A stretch of 64,000 nt of DNA, from NCBI GenBank assembly GCA_011525785.1, contig WYBT01000038.1:124001-188000 (forward strand), written 5' to 3'. Origin of the DNA: Planctomycetaceae bacterium (GTDB taxonomy: Bacteria > Planctomycetota > UBA1135 > GCA-002686595). The translations under genes and the position numbers were made by a program. Positions 35,409 to 45,224 of this stretch are shown in pieces. Numbering within the stretch: position 1 is the stretch's first letter; each line of letters starts with the position of its first letter. The notes under the pieces are model-generated. The model made no database searches. It was not told the DNA's origin and worked only from the letters and a program-made list of their open reading frames with translations.

Positions 35409-36971
35409 TCAGCGCGCGACGAGCCGCGAGATCGTGGCCGAAGGGCTCTCCAGGCGCAGCGCGTTCCCCAGGATTCGCCGCTCGGTCTGCGGGTTCGAGA
35501 GGAAGCTGCGCTCGAGGTACACCGCGCGGCCCTCGCGCACCGCGCGCGCGATCTCGTCGGGGATCTCGTCCGCCGTTCGTGCGTGCGCCTCGACTGAGCC
35601 GCTCGCCAGCAGCCCGGCGGCGCGGTGGTCGAACGGCCCCGTCGGTCGCGCGACCTCGCGCGGCACGCGCACGCGCGAGAGCACCTTGGAGGCGAACTCG
35701 ACGTCGCGCGAAGCCGCCAGGAACTCACGCTTGGAGCCCGCGCGCTCGAGCGCCTTCAAGTACACCGGCTCGAGTCCGCTGATCACCAACGCGTCGTTCG
35801 GAGTCACCTGCTTGAGCTGATCGGAGGTGCGCCGACGTTGCGCGGGCATCTCGACCGGATCGGGAACGGCGAAGAGCGCGATCGCGAGCGCCGCGGCGGC
35901 GAGTTCTCGCCGCGCGCGCCAACGTTCAGGCACGAGCGCCGCCAGGCCCATTCCACCGAGCGCCGCCGCCGCGCCGAGCAGCCACAGGTGGAAACGCAGG
36001 TCGGCGTAGAAGTACACGCTGTGCAACGCGCTGATCGGCAGCGCAGTCACCGCGGCGAAGGCGATGAAGGGTGTCGAGCTCGCGCGCACGCGCCACAGGC
36101 ACGCGGCCAGACCGATGGCGCCGAGCCACAGCGCGGGCGGGCCCCACTGCGAGGTCAGATCGCCGAGGTTCATCGCGAGGTTGTCCGTCGACAGCAGCAG
36201 CTCGGGATAGTCGTAGGGAACCGCGCACCAGAACTGGTAGCCCGTGCGCTGCCAGTCGCCGAAGGTCGAGTGGTTGTAGTAGGCGTTGGCCGCGAGCACG
36301 ATCGCGAGCGGCGCCAGCAGGCACGCGGCGCGCGCGAAGCGCAGGCCGGGGCGAGCGACGATCAGCCAGGCGAACGGCGCGAGCAGCGAGAGGTACACGC
36401 TGCGCAGTGCAAAGCTCAGCGCGATCAGCGCGCCCGCTCCCAGCGCCCCGAGCGCAGAGGGCGCGCGCTCGCGCTGGCGCAGGAACAGCAGCGCTGCGGC
36501 GAGCGCGATCACCATCGCCGGCGCGTCGGTCATGATCAGGCGCGACACGAACGGGAACAGCGGCGCCGACAGCAGCGCGATCACCGCTCCGGCGGCGCCG
36601 AGCGGCCCGCTCACGCGCTCGCCGATGCGCGCGAGCAGCACCAGTCCGCACAGCGAGCTCGCGAGCACGATCCAGATCCCGGCGCCGACCTCCTCCGAGT
36701 CGACCCAGTACGCCGGGGCGAGCAGCGCGGAGAACCACGGCGTCGAGTGCGGCGGCGTGCTGACGCGATCGAGCTCGAGGTCATAGCGCCCGAGCGTCGC
36801 GATGCGCTGCGCGCACAGCGCGTACTCGACCTCGTCGGGCGTGACGCGCAGATCGCCCGCCGCGCGCGCGTCTCTGTGCAGCACGCGCACGCCCAGGAGC
36901 AGCGTCAGCGCCAGGATCAGCGCGCTGAGCCAGCCTCGGCTCGGCTTCGCCGGTTGAGGGTCGGAGGACAT
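35409..36971 (-). CDS. PMT-type polytopic glycosyltransferase family protein
   Basis: A 520-residue protein started at ATG 36971. It has about 9-10 membrane segments, beginning with GWLSALILALTLLLGVRVL. The first outer loop has a DEVEYALCAQRIATLGRYD stretch, consistent with the acidic motif of GT-C family enzymes, followed by HSTPWFSALLAPAYW and later MTDAPAMVIALAAALLFL, a common pattern in PMT_2 proteins. The C-terminal 150 residues are soluble. It is separate from the glycan operon at 13948 and is divergent from the lipoprotein at 37055. Substrate and acceptor are unknown. Confidence 0.8.
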   Translation of the reverse strand: MSSDPQPAKPSRGWLSALILALTLLLGVRVLHRDARAAGDLRVTPDEVEYALCAQRIATLGRYDLELDRVSTPPHSTPWFSALLAPAYWVDSEEVGAGIWIVLASSLCGLVLLARIGERVSGPLGAAGAVIALLSAPLFPFVSRLIMTDAPAMVIALAAALLFLRQRERAPSALGALGAGALIALSFALRSVYLSLLAPFAWLIVARPGLRFARAACLLAPLAIVLAANAYYNHSTFGDWQRTGYQFWCAVPYDYPELLLSTDNLAMNLGDLTSQWGPPALWLGAIGLAACLWRVRASSTPFIAFAAVTALPISALHSVYFYADLRFHLWLLGAAAALGGMGLAALVPERWRARRELAAAALAIALFAVPDPVEMPAQRRRTSDQLKQVTPNDALVISGLEPVYLKALERAGSKREFLAASRDVEFASKVLSRVRVPREVARPTGPFDHRAAGLLASGSVEAHARTADEIPDEIARAVREGRAVYLERSFLSNPQTERRILGNALRLESPSATISRLVAR

Positions 36972-37054
36972 GGTTCGCGAGTGTAGTTCCGGGCCAACCC
37001 CGGGACCGCGAGCTTCCACGCACTTGCGTTCCGCTGGGCCGGCGAGCGATACCC

Positions 37055-38938
37055 ATGTCCATGAAGCCTCTACTCGTGGCCGCGCTAGCTCTGATCGCCT
37101 CGTCTTGTGCGTCGCGCGGTGCGCCGCGGCGCATCCCGCACGCGCTGGTGTACGAACGCGTGAGCGATCTCCACGCGGCGCAGGACTGGCAGCAGCTCAG
37201 CGCGTACGCCGCGGTAGCGCTGCGCGACTTCAACTTCGAGCTGACCGGCAGCCAGCGCGACCATGTCGCGCTGTGGCAGATGTTCGAGGCCTGCGAACGC
37301 ACCGGCGATGTGAGCACGCACGCGCTCGTGCTGCGAAACCTCGCTGGCTTGGCGGACCCCGATGCGCCGCTCGCGCTGCTCGACTTCGCGCGCGCGCACG
37401 GCCGCGAGCCGCTGGAGCGCTGTGGTGCGCTCGAACGCCGCGATATCTCGACCTGGCTGGCCATGGGCGAAGACTGCGAGCGCGGCGAGTGGCTCCGCGC
37501 CCGCGAGCGCATCGCCGCCGCGTTCCCGGACCAGGACGGCGAGCCGCACGCGCACGCCGTGACTTCGCACATCCTGCTCGGGGACCTGCTGCGCCGCGCC
37601 GAGCGCTGCGAGCCCGCGCTGGTCGAGTACTCGACCGCCGCCTTCTGGCGCTCGGCTGCGACGGGCCCGCTCCTCCCTTTCTCGCAGCGCGATCGAACGC
37701 TGGGCTGCGTGCGCCTGGAGTCGCTGCTCTTCGAGATGAGCGAGGGCGAGTGGGCGCTGCAGGCCATGCGCCACGTCAACTTCGAGCGTGCGCAGCTCGA
37801 CTTGTACCCGCGCTCCAAGGCGCTCGATCAAGCCGTGCGCGACGGCGCGAACGCCGAGGCGGAAATGATGCAGAGCTTGCTGTTCGAGTACGACCTGCCC
37901 GCCGAACCCGACAAGTACGACTTCGAGAGCGAGCTCGCGGGCTTGTTCGAGTTCCAGATCACGGAGGTAGAGGGCTCTACGACGACGTACTCGGCGGCGG
38001 CCTACGGAATCACGCTCACGACCACCGACGAGGTCTTGCGCGTGGAGTGCTCCGACCCGCGCGTTGGCGCGTACGAAGTGGCCTGGACATCGCGCACGTG
38101 GGAGCCGGGCCCCAAGTGCTACGTGTTCACGGAGCCCATCTCGTCCGGCGGCAAGTGCGTGCGCAGCTTCCGCGACGGCTCGCTGTTCTTCGGCTCGTCA
38201 GGTTTCGCGAGCGAAGGCCTGTTCCTGCGCCAAGGCGAGGCGCCGTACACGGGGCCGGGCTTGTTCGGCAGGCCGCTCGACGAAGCCGTGCAGCTCGTGC
38301 GCCTGCGCAAGAACGAACCCGCCGCCGGTCCGACCATCGAAGGCCTGGGCGAGCGCCGCAGCTTCATCGCGGACGTCGCCTGCGGCGGCGTGCTGATCGG
38401 CGAAGGCTACGTGCGCGAGGACGAACTCGTGCCCGACGGCGTCGTGCGACTCTCGTACGCCAGCGATCAGTGGTTCCGCACTCGCTTCGCGCTCGGCGTC
38501 GCGTCGCCCTGGCGCCGCTCGGGCACCGTGATCCACCGCAGCAATCTGTCGATGCTCGAAGACCTCTCCGGGACGCAAGTCGCGTGGCTGGATCCCGAGC
38601 AGTGGCTCGCGCAGCTCGAACAGGCGAAGCAGATGTACGCCGCGGCGCAGCGCGAGGAGGCCGAGCGCGCCTGGCGCATGCAAATGGAGGGCTGGTCGAA
38701 GTCAGGTGAGGGCTACTACCACGGCGTGGAGCTGCAGCCGGAGGTCGGCGTGTACACCTGCTACCGCTGCGACGGCGTCGGCGCGATCTACTCCGGCGGC
38801 GGCTGGGAGAGCTACACGTACTACGTGCAGAGCGATCCCGGCAGCCCGCCCAGCGTGCACACCGGCTCGCGCTGGGTGTCGAGCGAGCGTGTCGCGTGCC
38901 CGGAGTGCTTCGGCTCGGGCCGCAAGGTCAGTCGCTGA
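37055..38938 (+). CDS. Lipoprotein with C-terminal DnaJ-like zinc motif
   Basis: A 627-residue protein from ATG 37055, with a lipoprotein signal (ALIASSC, Cys18). A helical region of about 250 residues (TPR-like, LRNLAGLADPDAPLALLDF and following) is followed by a beta-rich region (about 290-510). A charged helix (EQAKQMYAAAQREEAERAW) comes next, then two CxxCxGxG-type motifs, CYRCDGVG (Cys569, Cys572) and CPECFGSG (Cys615, Cys618). Together these form one DnaJ-type zinc-binding pair, normally found in cytoplasmic chaperones. Finding it at the end of an exported lipoprotein is unusual. Function unknown. Confidence 0.8.
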   Translation: MSMKPLLVAALALIASSCASRGAPRRIPHALVYERVSDLHAAQDWQQLSAYAAVALRDFNFELTGSQRDHVALWQMFEACERTGDVSTHALVLRNLAGLADPDAPLALLDFARAHGREPLERCGALERRDISTWLAMGEDCERGEWLRARERIAAAFPDQDGEPHAHAVTSHILLGDLLRRAERCEPALVEYSTAAFWRSAATGPLLPFSQRDRTLGCVRLESLLFEMSEGEWALQAMRHVNFERAQLDLYPRSKALDQAVRDGANAEAEMMQSLLFEYDLPAEPDKYDFESELAGLFEFQITEVEGSTTTYSAAAYGITLTTTDEVLRVECSDPRVGAYEVAWTSRTWEPGPKCYVFTEPISSGGKCVRSFRDGSLFFGSSGFASEGLFLRQGEAPYTGPGLFGRPLDEAVQLVRLRKNEPAAGPTIEGLGERRSFIADVACGGVLIGEGYVREDELVPDGVVRLSYASDQWFRTRFALGVASPWRRSGTVIHRSNLSMLEDLSGTQVAWLDPEQWLAQLEQAKQMYAAAQREEAERAWRMQMEGWSKSGEGYYHGVELQPEVGVYTCYRCDGVGAIYSGGGWESYTYYVQSDPGSPPSVHTGSRWVSSERVACPECFGSGRKVSR

Positions 38939-39131
38939 GCTGCGCTCAACCGTACAGCCGCACGCCGACGGTCCAAGTGGGCTTGCGAAACGCGTGGCTG
39001 CAGACCGCCCCGGGCGCCTGCACGTCGAACGTCTCAACGCCGCCCTGGCTCTCCGACGCCCTGCTGCGCCGGCCCGGTGACTTTGCGCCAGAATCCGTGT
39101 TGCTCCCGCGCGCCTGGCGACGAAGAGCGGC

Positions 39132-42100
39132 ATGCAACACCCTCAACTGCGCGAGCTGTTCGAGCGCTACGTCGAGCACGGCGATACGGCGGCCCTCGGC
39201 GAGGCCTTCGACCTCAGCGCGCCCGATCTGCTGCGCGTGGCGCGCCACCTCGCGGCGAATCGGCACGACGCCGACGACTTGGTGCAGTCGACCTACCTGA
39301 CGGCGATCGAGAAGCTCCACACGCTCGAGCGCGGTCGCGATCCGCTGCCGTGGCTGGTCGGAATCCTGGTGCTGCACGCGCGCAATCAGCGCCGGCGCCG
39401 CGGTCGGCGCGTCGAGTTGCCCGAGCTCGCGTCGAACGAGCGGCCCGACCTCGCGGCCGAGCGCGCCGAGTTCGCGCAGAGCGTGCGGCAGGCGCTCGCC
39501 GAGTTGCCCGAGCGCTACGCCGCCGTCGTGGGGCCGTACCTCGCAGGTGAACGCAGTTCGCTGCACCTGGGCGAAGCGACGGGCCGCGCGCCGGGAACGG
39601 TGCGCATGCAGATCCACCGCGGTCTCGCGCTCCTGCGGCGCGCGCTCGGCGGAGCGGGCGGCTTCGGCGCGTGGGGCGTCGGACTCGAGCTTGCGCGCCT
39701 GCGTGGACGCGTGCTCGAAGGCGCCGCGAACTCGCGTGGCGCAACACTCGCGCGTCCGCGCAGTCCGCTGCTGGCGCGTTCTCTGCTCGTCGGCGCAGCG
39801 GCGCTGCTCTCGACGATCGCCGTGTGGTTGTGGGGGAGCGCATCGCCGGCCAACTCGTTGCGCTCGGCGCATCCGAGCGCGCCGACGGGCTCGGCGCTCG
39901 CTGTCGAGCCTGCGGCGAGTCGAGCGAGCGTCGTCGCTGCCGTCTCGAGCAAGCGCAGCGCCGTCACGCGCGCTGAAGCGAGCTCGAACGGCGCCGAAGC
40001 GTCGCGCGGCGTTCGCGGGAAGCTCGTGCTCCACGACGCGCGCCCGCTCGCCGGCGTCGAGGTGCGGCTCCTCGCGCTCCCGTACTCGTTCCTCACGCTG
40101 GACCTCGGCGCGCCGCCGCAGTCCGCTCCGCAACTCGAACGCTCGCGCACGAACACGGACTCCGAGGGTCGTTTCGTGCTGCCCGGCGGACGCCGCGGGG
40201 AGCATCTGTTGCTCGCGATCGATTGCGCTGGTCCGCGCGGCGCGTTGCGCCTGGTCGACGGCTCGCCGGCCGCGGACGGAGAACTCGACCTGGGCGAGCT
40301 GCGCATCGACGCCAGCGTCAAGCTGCGCGGCCGAGTGGTCGATGCGCTTGGCGCTGCAGTTCCCGGGGCGCGCGTGCGCCGCCTCGCGAACCTCGCGCAG
40401 TTCGACACCGGGTGGACCGCCGACGGTTTCGCAAACGAACTCGCCGGGCGCGTCGCGATCGCTGCGATCCCGCCCTGGATTCGCGCCTGGTTCGAGGTGT
40501 TCCCGACTCCTACGACGACTTGCGCCGTCGACGGTTCGTTCGAGCTCGAAGTCGATGCCGGGGCGAGCGCGGTGCTGATCGACAAGCGCGGCTACGAGCC
40601 GTTGCGCGTCGCGATCAAGGGCTCCGGCGGCGAGCGCGAGCTGGGCGAGCTAGTGCTCGAGCGCGCTCGCACGGTCGCAGGTCGCGTCGTCGATGCGCGC
40701 AACGAGCCGGCCGCGAACGCGGAGGTGCTCGTCGGCGCTCGCACGGATCCCAAGGCGCCCGTGAACTTGATTCGCGCTTCGCTGACGGACGAGCGCGGCG
40801 CGTTCGAGTGCGTCGGCGTTCCGCGCGAGGGCCGTATCCTCGTGGCGGCGCGACTCAGCACGTCGTGCGCTTGGACGACGAGAGAGTTCGCTGCGGACGA
40901 GGGGATCGTGCTGCAGCTCGCGCAGGCCGCGCTCGACGTGACCGTGCGCGACGAAGCCGGCGCTGCCGTGAGCGACGTCGAGCTCGACCTGCGTCCCTTG
41001 GCCGTCGCGGGCATGCGCCCCAACGGACTCCTCGACCGCGAAGCGCTCACCCGGCGCGGCTCGGGCGTCGTGCGTTTCGAGTCGCTCGCGCCGGGCGCGT
41101 ACCTCGTCGCGGCTCGCAAGCGCGGATTCGCGCCCGTGAGCGCGGAGATCACGCTGGGCGAAGAGCCGCGCGAGCTCGAACTCGTGCTCTCGGTTGCGCA
41201 TATGCGCTCCGTGCTCGTCGTGGATGTGCGCTCGCGCGCTCCGGTGGCGGACGCGAGCGTGGTGATGTCGGATCTGAACAGAACCTGGCGTTCGCGAGCG
41301 ACGACGGACGCAGCGGGCCGCGCGGAGCTGACGCCGCCGTCGGGCGCTGACTTGACGCGCGGTCAGCTCGAAGTGGCGCACGCGCAGTTCGCGACAACGC
41401 TCGCGAGCCTCGCGGCGGCTTCGGATGGACCGCAGGTGGTCGAGTTGGGGCCCGGCGCGAGCCTGCGAGTGCAAGTGCTGGAGCGTGGCCAGCCGTCGAA
41501 GCGACGTTGGACGGTGCAGCTGGGCACGGGAAGCGCGGAGCTGATGCGGCTGTGGGCGTCGACGCGCGGTGCGGGCGTGGCCGAGCTCGACTCGATCCCG
41601 CCGGGGAAGTGGACCTGGGAATTGCGTGAAGGCTGGGCGACGCGCGACGCGGCGGCGCTCTTGAACGAGTCCTTCGGCGATGAGCCGCCCATTCGCGAAG
41701 GGGTGATCACTCTGGGCGAGGGCGCGGTCAGCGAGCTCACCGTGGAGCTCGAACCTGCTCACACAGCGCCGAACGACGGGCGCGCGCGGCTGCACGGTCG
41801 GTTCGCGATCGATGGGAGCTCGCGCGAGCGTCTCGCGCTCGCACTCGACGGCCTGGGCTCGCTCGCGCGCAGCCACCACGACGCGCAGCTCGACGCCGAG
41901 GGCGCGTTCGACTTCGGCTGGATCCCCGCCGGGCGTTACCGCGCGGAGCTGCGCTTCGAGCGCGCCAGCGAGCCCACGGCGATGTACTCAGAGCCCTGGC
42001 GCGCAAGCGTGGAACTCGCGGCAGGCGAAGTGCGCCGCCTCGACGTCGCGCTCGCGCGCACGCGCCTGAATTTGCGCGTCACGGACGCCTCCGGAGCGCC

Positions 42101-42632
42101 TGTGGCCGGCGCGCACTACGAAGTGCTGGACACGCGCGGCTCGCGACTTGGGCGCACGCTGATGCACACCGGCGACGACGGCCGCGACACGTTCTTGGTC
42201 TGGTCGTCCGGTCGCTACGGCGTGTTCGCCGAGCACCCCGTCGCGGGGTTCGTGCAGCGCGAGATCGAAGTCGCACCCGACACGGAGCGCGTGGACGTTG
42301 AGCTCGTCCTCGATCCCGGCGTGACGTGCTCGGGCACGGCGCAGGCCCCGGAGGCGCTCTTGGGCCGCGACTCCGCCGGCGGCCGCTGGCTGAACCTGCA
42401 TCTGCTCCGAGTCGACGTGCCCGGTCAGCCTTCGCGCCGAGTCTCGGTGCGCGCCGACAGCGAGGGCCGCGGCGCATGGCGCGTGGCCGGCCTGCAGCCG
42501 GGCCGCTACTCCGCGTCCCTCGGCGTGTCGGGCCCAGCGCGCTCAGCGCCCCTCGAGTTCGAGCTCGGCCCCAACGGCGCGTCCGGGATGGAGTTGAAGT
42601 TCGAGGTCGCAGGCCAAGCAGAGTCGCGGTGA
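39132..42632 (+). CDS. ECF sigma factor fused to a membrane segment and carboxypeptidase-regulatory-like repeats
   Basis: A 1166-residue protein from ATG 39132. Residues about 10-95 form sigma region 2 (NRHDADDLVQSTYLTAIEKLHT). Residues about 112-172 form region 4 (ALAELPERYAAVVGPYLAG, then ATGRAPGTVRMQIHRGLALLRRAL). A membrane segment follows at about 213-234 (LLARSLLVGAAALLSTIAVWLW). The remaining 930 residues are repeated beta-sandwich units of the carboxypeptidase-regulatory type (GRVVDALGAAVPGARVRRL, GRVVDARNEPAANAEVLVG, LRVTDASGAPVAGAHYEVL). The topology implies a sigma domain tethered to the inner face with a large outer sensor. Release by proteolysis or signalling through the membrane is inferred. 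It is followed 97 bases later by a secreted protein gene, which may be a target. Confidence 0.88.
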   Translation: MQHPQLRELFERYVEHGDTAALGEAFDLSAPDLLRVARHLAANRHDADDLVQSTYLTAIEKLHTLERGRDPLPWLVGILVLHARNQRRRRGRRVELPELASNERPDLAAERAEFAQSVRQALAELPERYAAVVGPYLAGERSSLHLGEATGRAPGTVRMQIHRGLALLRRALGGAGGFGAWGVGLELARLRGRVLEGAANSRGATLARPRSPLLARSLLVGAAALLSTIAVWLWGSASPANSLRSAHPSAPTGSALAVEPAASRASVVAAVSSKRSAVTRAEASSNGAEASRGVRGKLVLHDARPLAGVEVRLLALPYSFLTLDLGAPPQSAPQLERSRTNTDSEGRFVLPGGRRGEHLLLAIDCAGPRGALRLVDGSPAADGELDLGELRIDASVKLRGRVVDALGAAVPGARVRRLANLAQFDTGWTADGFANELAGRVAIAAIPPWIRAWFEVFPTPTTTCAVDGSFELEVDAGASAVLIDKRGYEPLRVAIKGSGGERELGELVLERARTVAGRVVDARNEPAANAEVLVGARTDPKAPVNLIRASLTDERGAFECVGVPREGRILVAARLSTSCAWTTREFAADEGIVLQLAQAALDVTVRDEAGAAVSDVELDLRPLAVAGMRPNGLLDREALTRRGSGVVRFESLAPGAYLVAARKRGFAPVSAEITLGEEPRELELVLSVAHMRSVLVVDVRSRAPVADASVVMSDLNRTWRSRATTDAAGRAELTPPSGADLTRGQLEVAHAQFATTLASLAAASDGPQVVELGPGASLRVQVLERGQPSKRRWTVQLGTGSAELMRLWASTRGAGVAELDSIPPGKWTWELREGWATRDAAALLNESFGDEPPIREGVITLGEGAVSELTVELEPAHTAPNDGRARLHGRFAIDGSSRERLALALDGLGSLARSHHDAQLDAEGAFDFGWIPAGRYRAELRFERASEPTAMYSEPWRASVELAAGEVRRLDVALARTRLNLRVTDASGAPVAGAHYEVLDTRGSRLGRTLMHTGDDGRDTFLVWSSGRYGVFAEHPVAGFVQREIEVAPDTERVDVELVLDPGVTCSGTAQAPEALLGRDSAGGRWLNLHLLRVDVPGQPSRRVSVRADSEGRGAWRVAGLQPGRYSASLGVSGPARSAPLEFELGPNGASGMELKFEVAGQAESR

Positions 42633-42729
42633 GCGCTGCGACGCCTGTAACGGCGCGGGCTCGCCGCGGATCAATCCGGGTGTCGGGCGCGAGTGCGCTC
42701 GCCTCCAGACGACCACCTCGAACGCCACC

Positions 42730-43770
42730 ATGCAGCTGCAACGCGTCCTCTCCAGCCTCGCCCTCGCCGGCCTCTGCGCCCTCGCCAACGCCCAAACCGT
42801 CGGGAGCCCGGCCATCGATCGTCCGATCAACGACAGCTCGGGCGGCCTGCTCTACATCTACCGCGGAGTCACGCAGCCGCTCGCCGGTCCCTCGACGCCG
42901 GGCAACTGGACGTTCTTCGACAACGAGCCGAGCACGAACAACCAGTTCGTCACGCCGGTGATCTTCGAGGTCACGGGCGCCAATCAGTGGACGCTGGTCG
43001 CGATCGGAACGCCGCGCGCTTCGACCGCAGCGGGAGCGCAGACACACCCGTTCGCCGTGCAAGCGGGGATCACGACGCTCAGCGCGGGCAAGCAGTACAC
43101 CGTCGGCTTCGCGCACCGCAACTACACCTTCAACGCCGGCGTCGCGACGCCCGGAGCGGGCTCGGGCGGCGTGGTCGACTTCACGGGCTACAACAACTTC
43201 ACCGACACGTGGTCGTACGTGTCTGCCAACACGGCGAACATCGGGACGATCGTCGGCACGGGCGGGGCGCCGCTCGACTCCTCCGGTTTCCCCGGCCGCA
43301 TCTACTCGGCCTCGTTCGCGTTCAGCGGCAGCGGCCCGATCACGTACTGCACGCCCGGCACGACCTCGAGCGGCTGCGTGGCGACGATGAGCTACGTGGG
43401 CGCGCCGAACGTCTCGGCGGCGTCGGGCTTCCAGATCCGCGTCAGCAACGTCGAGCCCAACAAGCAGGGCCTGATCTTCTACGGCGTGAGCGGCCGCGCG
43501 ATCTCGCCCTGGGCGCCGAACAGCACGAGCTACCTGTGCGTGAAGTCGCCGACGCAGCGCATGAGCCTCCTGAACAGCAACGGAACTGCAGGGCTGTGCA
43601 ACGGCACGTTCAGCATCGACTGGCTGGCGTGGCTGGCCGCCAACCCGGGCGCGCTGGGCACGCCGTTCAGCTCCGGCGTCGGCGTCAACGCGCAGGCTTG
43701 GTTCCGCGATCCGCCCGCTGCGAAGACGACCAACTTGAGCAACGCGCTCGAGTTCCTCACCGCGCCGTGA
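42730..43770 (+). CDS. Secreted protein with shared Cys-containing C-terminal domain
   Basis: A 346-residue protein from ATG 42730, with signal peptide (residues 1-21, ending LANAQ). An N-terminal beta-rich region (about 25-200; IYRGVTQPLAG, FAHRNYTFNAG) is of unknown family. Residues 206-346 are the shared C-terminal domain (YCTPGTTSSGC, GLIFYG, YLCVKSPTQR, AQAWFRDPP, ALEFLTAP). It lies 97 bases downstream of the sigma-factor fusion on the same strand and is convergent with the beta-helix gene. It is either a surface protein in its own right or a minimal carrier of the domain. Confidence 0.85.
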   Translation: MQLQRVLSSLALAGLCALANAQTVGSPAIDRPINDSSGGLLYIYRGVTQPLAGPSTPGNWTFFDNEPSTNNQFVTPVIFEVTGANQWTLVAIGTPRASTAAGAQTHPFAVQAGITTLSAGKQYTVGFAHRNYTFNAGVATPGAGSGGVVDFTGYNNFTDTWSYVSANTANIGTIVGTGGAPLDSSGFPGRIYSASFAFSGSGPITYCTPGTTSSGCVATMSYVGAPNVSAASGFQIRVSNVEPNKQGLIFYGVSGRAISPWAPNSTSYLCVKSPTQRMSLLNSNGTAGLCNGTFSIDWLAWLAANPGALGTPFSSGVGVNAQAWFRDPPAAKTTNLSNALEFLTAP

Positions 43771-43782
43771 AGCCAGGGGACG

Positions 43783-43817
43783 AGCGCCGCGCGTCGATGA
43801 ACTCGAGGCGCGGCGCT
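43783..43817. terminator. Hairpin between convergent genes
   Basis: Bases 43783-43791 (AGCGCCGCG) pair with 43809-43817 in the 57-base gap between two convergent genes. There is no T-run on either side, so a bidirectional terminator or mRNA-end structure is likely but unproven. Confidence 0.4.
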
Positions 43818-43827
43818 TCGAAACACG

Positions 43828-45069
43828 TCAGGGCAGGACCGGGAAGCGAAGCGCGTCGGAACGGTTGGTGGTGAAGCTCGCGCCGCTGTCGCGCGACCAG
43901 AACTGCGCGAACACTTCGACGCCCGGCTCGAGCAGCGGATCGGCGCCGCTCTGGATGCGCGCGTTGAAGTCGTAGACGTACACGCCGCTGCAGTCGTCGC
44001 CGATCACGGTTCCGCCCGAGTCGAGGAGCGCCGTGCGACGCACGGGGCTGTCCACGCACAGGAAGCCGCCTTGATAGGGCGTGTTGCGCGGCGCGAAGCC
44101 GTAGAACAGCAGGCCCGGGCGCTGGTTCAGCTCGCCCGAGCACGAGATCTCGAACGGGACCGGCGCGCTCGCGCTCGCGTTGCCGTCCGCGAAGATCGAC
44201 GGCGTGCAGCCGAGTGAGTTGACCTTCGCCGTGCAGTACACGCTGAACGGCGCGTAGCTCGGATCGAACGGCAAGGGTCCGATGTCGGCGCGCGAGCCGT
44301 CGGGGTCGAGCGGCGCGCTCGGGTCGCCTGCGTCGATGCAGGGCGAGGTCGCGCGCAAGTGGAAGTCGCGCGAGGTGAAGCTGCGCACCAGCGGCGGCGT
44401 GTCGAGGTTGGTCGTCGAGCCGGACCCCAGCACCTGATCCACCACGCAGTAGTCGAAGATGTTGCTGCTGGGCAGGCTCGTGTCGAGCACGGTGGGGTTC
44501 GAGTTGTTCCAGAGGATGGAGTTCGAAACCGCTCCGGCCGGGTGGCCGAAGAAGCGCACGGCGTTGCGGCACCCGCTCACCAGGCAATGGGAGACCCCTC
44601 CGCCGTTGAGGCCGATCCCATCCAGCGTCGGCACGCCGATGACAACGCAGCGCCGCAGCGCGCCCGACTCGCAGGTCACCACGCGCCCGTCGAAGCCGCC
44701 GCCTCCGGTCTTGAACACGGTGAAGCCCTCCAGCGCACCGCTCTCGCAGTTGACGGTGTCGGCGCCGCTCGAGGCGCGGATCACGGTGGCCTGCGGCCCG
44801 TCGGAGCTGCGCACGGTGAGCGGACGTGCGAAGGGGATCGTGACTCGCCCTTGGTAGACGCCCGGCGCCACGAGCACCGTGTCGAGCGCCGTGGTGGTCG
44901 GCGCGTCGATCGCGCTCTGGATGCTGTTGAACGGCGCTGTGGCCGAGCCGTCGCCGCCTGGCGCGGCGTGAACGTCCACGTGGATCGTGCTTTGGGGTCG
45001 CGCGAGCGCCGCACCAGCGACCAGTTGCAGCCCCAGTCCGACCAAGAGAGTGCGCTTGCAAGTCTTCAT
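43828..45069 (-). CDS. Secreted right-handed beta-helix protein with shared C-terminal domain
   Basis: A 413-residue protein from ATG 45069, with a signal peptide (residues 1-24). Residues about 30-270 have the pattern of a parallel beta-helix / pectin-lyase-like fold: an entry HVDVHAAPGGDGSATAPFNSIQ, the phrase DTVLVAPGVYQGRVTI, and repeated short strands (ALRRCVVIGV, VSHCLVSGCRN, VSNSILWNNSN). Residues 278-413 are the shared C-terminal domain (YCTAKVNSLGC, GLLFYGFAP, GGFLCVDSPVRR, AQFWSRD). Such beta-helix proteins may bind or cleave polysaccharides; no catalytic residues are identifiable, so a structural or binding role is equally possible. Confidence 0.88.
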   Translation of the reverse strand: MKTCKRTLLVGLGLQLVAGAALARPQSTIHVDVHAAPGGDGSATAPFNSIQSAIDAPTTTALDTVLVAPGVYQGRVTIPFARPLTVRSSDGPQATVIRASSGADTVNCESGALEGFTVFKTGGGGFDGRVVTCESGALRRCVVIGVPTLDGIGLNGGGVSHCLVSGCRNAVRFFGHPAGAVSNSILWNNSNPTVLDTSLPSSNIFDYCVVDQVLGSGSTTNLDTPPLVRSFTSRDFHLRATSPCIDAGDPSAPLDPDGSRADIGPLPFDPSYAPFSVYCTAKVNSLGCTPSIFADGNASASAPVPFEISCSGELNQRPGLLFYGFAPRNTPYQGGFLCVDSPVRRTALLDSGGTVIGDDCSGVYVYDFNARIQSGADPLLEPGVEVFAQFWSRDSGASFTTNRSDALRFPVLP

Positions 45070-45224
45070 GTGTTTGTCCGCGCGCCGGATACGGCCGGCG
45101 CTCCTTCCGGTCCGCCAGCAACAGCATGCCAAGCGCCCGGAACTCGGTTCGCCAACTTGGCGAACTTGCCGCGGTCCGGTGCGCAGCTTCAGTGTTGCGA
45201 TGGGGTTCGGGCCCCGCGACGGCT

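Noticed and set aside
39132..42632. Two genes (sigma factor and outer protein) joined by an error
   Set aside because: The frame is continuous through the linker and membrane segment, codon use does not change, and sigma factors with C-terminal extensions are known in this phylum.
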